Assembly: GCF_018219155.1 (NCBI RefSeq)
Contig: NZ_CP056123.1
Coordinates: 2,613,505-2,677,504, forward strand
Direction: 5' to 3'
From: Moritella sp. 24
GTDB lineage: Bacteria > Pseudomonadota > Gammaproteobacteria > Enterobacterales > Moritellaceae
Length of the DNA: 64,000 bases
Part shown: piece by piece, positions 62,678 to 64,000 of the stretch
How the letters are laid out: each line of letters starts with the position of its first letter
Position numbering within the stretch: position 1 is the first letter of the stretch
Notes under the pieces: generated by a model
The model's input: only the letters and a program-made list of their open reading frames with translations
Database searches by the model: none
What the model was told of the DNA's origin: nothing
Translations under genes and position numbers: made by a program

Positions 62678-64000
62678 ATGGATATAAGCCTTAGTACGGC
62701 GGCCAAATTGAACTTCTTAGGTAATTCACCTCAGTGGTACAAAATTGCAATTATTGCCTTCCTTATTATTAACCCGATTATTTTTTCAATTGACCCATTC
62801 ATTGCAGGTTGGTTATTAGTTATCGAATTTATTTTCACCTTGGCAATGGCATTAAAATGCTATCCTCTTCAGCCAGGTGGTTTACTTGCAATTGAAGCAG
62901 TTGCGATAGGCATGACCTCCGCAGAGCAAGTTCAGCACGAACTTGTCAGTAACATTGAAGTATTATTATTATTAATCTTCATGGTTGCCGGTATCTATTT
63001 CATGAAGTCTTTATTACTTTATGTATTTACTAAATTACTTATTAACATCCGTTCTAAAGCACTACTCGCTTTATCTTTCTCGGTTGTTTCAGCTTTCTTA
63101 TCTGCATTCCTTGATGCGTTAACAGTGATTGCAGTTGTAATCAGTGTGGCAATTGGTTTCTATAGCATTTACCACAAAGTTGCATCGGGCCGTGATTTTA
63201 AACATGATCACGACCATACAGATGACGCATCAGTAAATGAACTTAAACGCCAAGATCTTGATGATTACCGTGCATTTTTACGTAGCTTAATGATGCACGC
63301 TGGTGTCGGTACTGCACTTGGTGGTGTATGTACTATGGTTGGTGAACCACAAAATTTAATCATTGCAGAACAAGCAGGCTGGGATTTCCTTGAGTTTGCA
63401 TTACGCATGTCTCCAATTACAGTACCGGTATTTTTCTTTGGTCTACTAACGTGTTTCCTCGTAGAGAAGTTCAAAGTATTTGGTTACGGGGCTGAATTAC
63501 CACCAGCAGTACGTACTATCTTGGTTGATTTTGATAAGTTTGAAGATGCAAACCGTAGCCAACGTGAGCGTGTTAAACTTTATACACAAGCAGCAATTGG
63601 TGTTTGGTTAATCATTGGTCTAGCAATGCATTTAGCTGCTGTAGGTCTGATCGGTTTATCTGTGATTATTCTAGCGACTGCATTTAACGGTATCACTGAA
63701 GAACACGCCTTAGGTAAAGCATTTGAAGAAGCACTGCCCTTCACTGCATTACTGGCGGTATTCTTCACTATTGTTGCCGTGATCATTGATCAGCAACTCT
63801 TCATCCCACTGATTAGTGCAGTACTTGCAGCTGACCCACATCAGCAACTACCGTTATTCTATTTAGCTAATGGTATCTTATCGATGGTGAGTGATAACGT
63901 ATTTGTTGGTACTGTTTATATTACAGAAGTAAAAGCAGCACTCGTTAACGGCACAATTACACGTGAGCAGTTCGACTTACTTGCTGTAGCAATTAATACC
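62678..64000 (+). CDS. nhaB: Na+/H+ antiporter NhaB (3' end outside the window)
   Basis: The frame opens at ATG 62678 and runs without a stop to the window edge, giving 441 residues of an expected 510-530. Multiple membrane helices are evident. Family markers include [20 protein letters not shown] and [20 protein letters not shown]. It exports Na+ in exchange for H+, fitting a marine host. The neighbourhood (divergent fadR) is conserved in Gammaproteobacteria. The His/Asp-rich loop near residues 172-180 ([11 protein letters not shown]) faces the cytoplasm or periplasm. Confidence 0.95.
   Translation, partial: MDISLSTAAKLNFLGNSPQWYKIAIIAFLIINPIIFSIDPFIAGWLLVIEFIFTLAMALKCYPLQPGGLLAIEAVAIGMTSAEQVQHELVSNIEVLLLLIFMVAGIYFMKSLLLYVFTKLLINIRSKALLALSFSVVSAFLSAFLDALTVIAVVISVAIGFYSIYHKVASGRDFKHDHDHTDDASVNELKRQDLDDYRAFLRSLMMHAGVGTALGGVCTMVGEPQNLIIAEQAGWDFLEFALRMSPITVPVFFFGLLTCFLVEKFKVFGYGAELPPAVRTILVDFDKFEDANRSQRERVKLYTQAAIGVWLIIGLAMHLAAVGLIGLSVIILATAFNGITEEHALGKAFEEALPFTALLAVFFTIVAVIIDQQLFIPLISAVLAADPHQQLPLFYLANGILSMVSDNVFVGTVYITEVKAALVNGTITREQFDLLAVAINT

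Overview
The window looks like chromosomal DNA of a marine, probably cold-adapted gammaproteobacterium of the Vibrionales/Alteromonadales sphere. The signs are low GC, a fadR-nhaB divergon, the prkA-yeaH-ycgB operon, hrpA, glpT, a dual-domain phytase, wax-ester/DGAT enzymes and a PfaE-like phosphopantetheinyl transferase. Moritella or a close relative is an inference from this mix, not something the sequence proves. I see no rRNA, tRNA, CRISPR array, prophage, transposase or plasmid origin. The window opens inside a minus-strand gene and closes inside nhaB.

Layout. (1) 0.5-10.3 kb: two near-identical WS/DGAT acyltransferases, the first followed by a TetR regulator. Between them lie a LipL32-family lipoprotein, a complete ECF transporter (S component, fused double ATPase, T component) and a phosphopantetheinyl transferase. 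(2) 10.4-20.2 kb: an SGNH esterase, a TPR-GGDEF cyclase, a flippase-like protein, a cytochrome b561/YceI pair divergent from a LysR regulator, and an isochorismatase/FMN-reductase/VOC group divergent from a second LysR regulator. (3) 20.3-29.5 kb: an RND pump with two fusion proteins, a tandem-domain beta-propeller phytase behind PhoB-type sites, a pilin-like gene and small genes. (4) 29.7-33.4 kb: a three-gene lysine-to-2-hydroxyglutarate operon (DUF1338/HglS type, lysine 6-dehydrogenase, aminoadipate semialdehyde dehydrogenase).

(5) 33.7-41.6 kb: a tiny Cys-rich protein, a CAP-domain lipoprotein, an unrecognised 260-residue protein, a Crp/Fnr-FetB-TraB operon, a uracil permease, an acetyltransferase, a GFA protein, dodecin and a second SGNH hydrolase. 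(6) 41.8-45.9 kb: a hybrid histidine kinase, then an unknown protein with a REC-GGDEF protein whose receiver has lost its phospho-acceptor Asp. A phased 21-bp repeat array and a long inverted repeat lie between these two groups. (7) 46.0-64.0 kb: hrpA, glpT, a CBS protein, leuCD with a LeuA-like synthase, prkA-yeaH-ycgB, fadR and nhaB.

Themes are acyl/neutral-lipid metabolism (WS/DGAT, PPTase, FadR), phosphate and glycerol-phosphate acquisition (phytase, GlpT), lysine use and c-di-GMP signalling. No single stretch stands out as a wholly new system. The best leads are the LipL32 homologue, the 21-bp phased repeats ahead of the degenerate-receiver cyclase, the Pho-box phytase promoter, the compact lysine operon, and two overlooked small ORFs (13409-13510 and 33723-33803).
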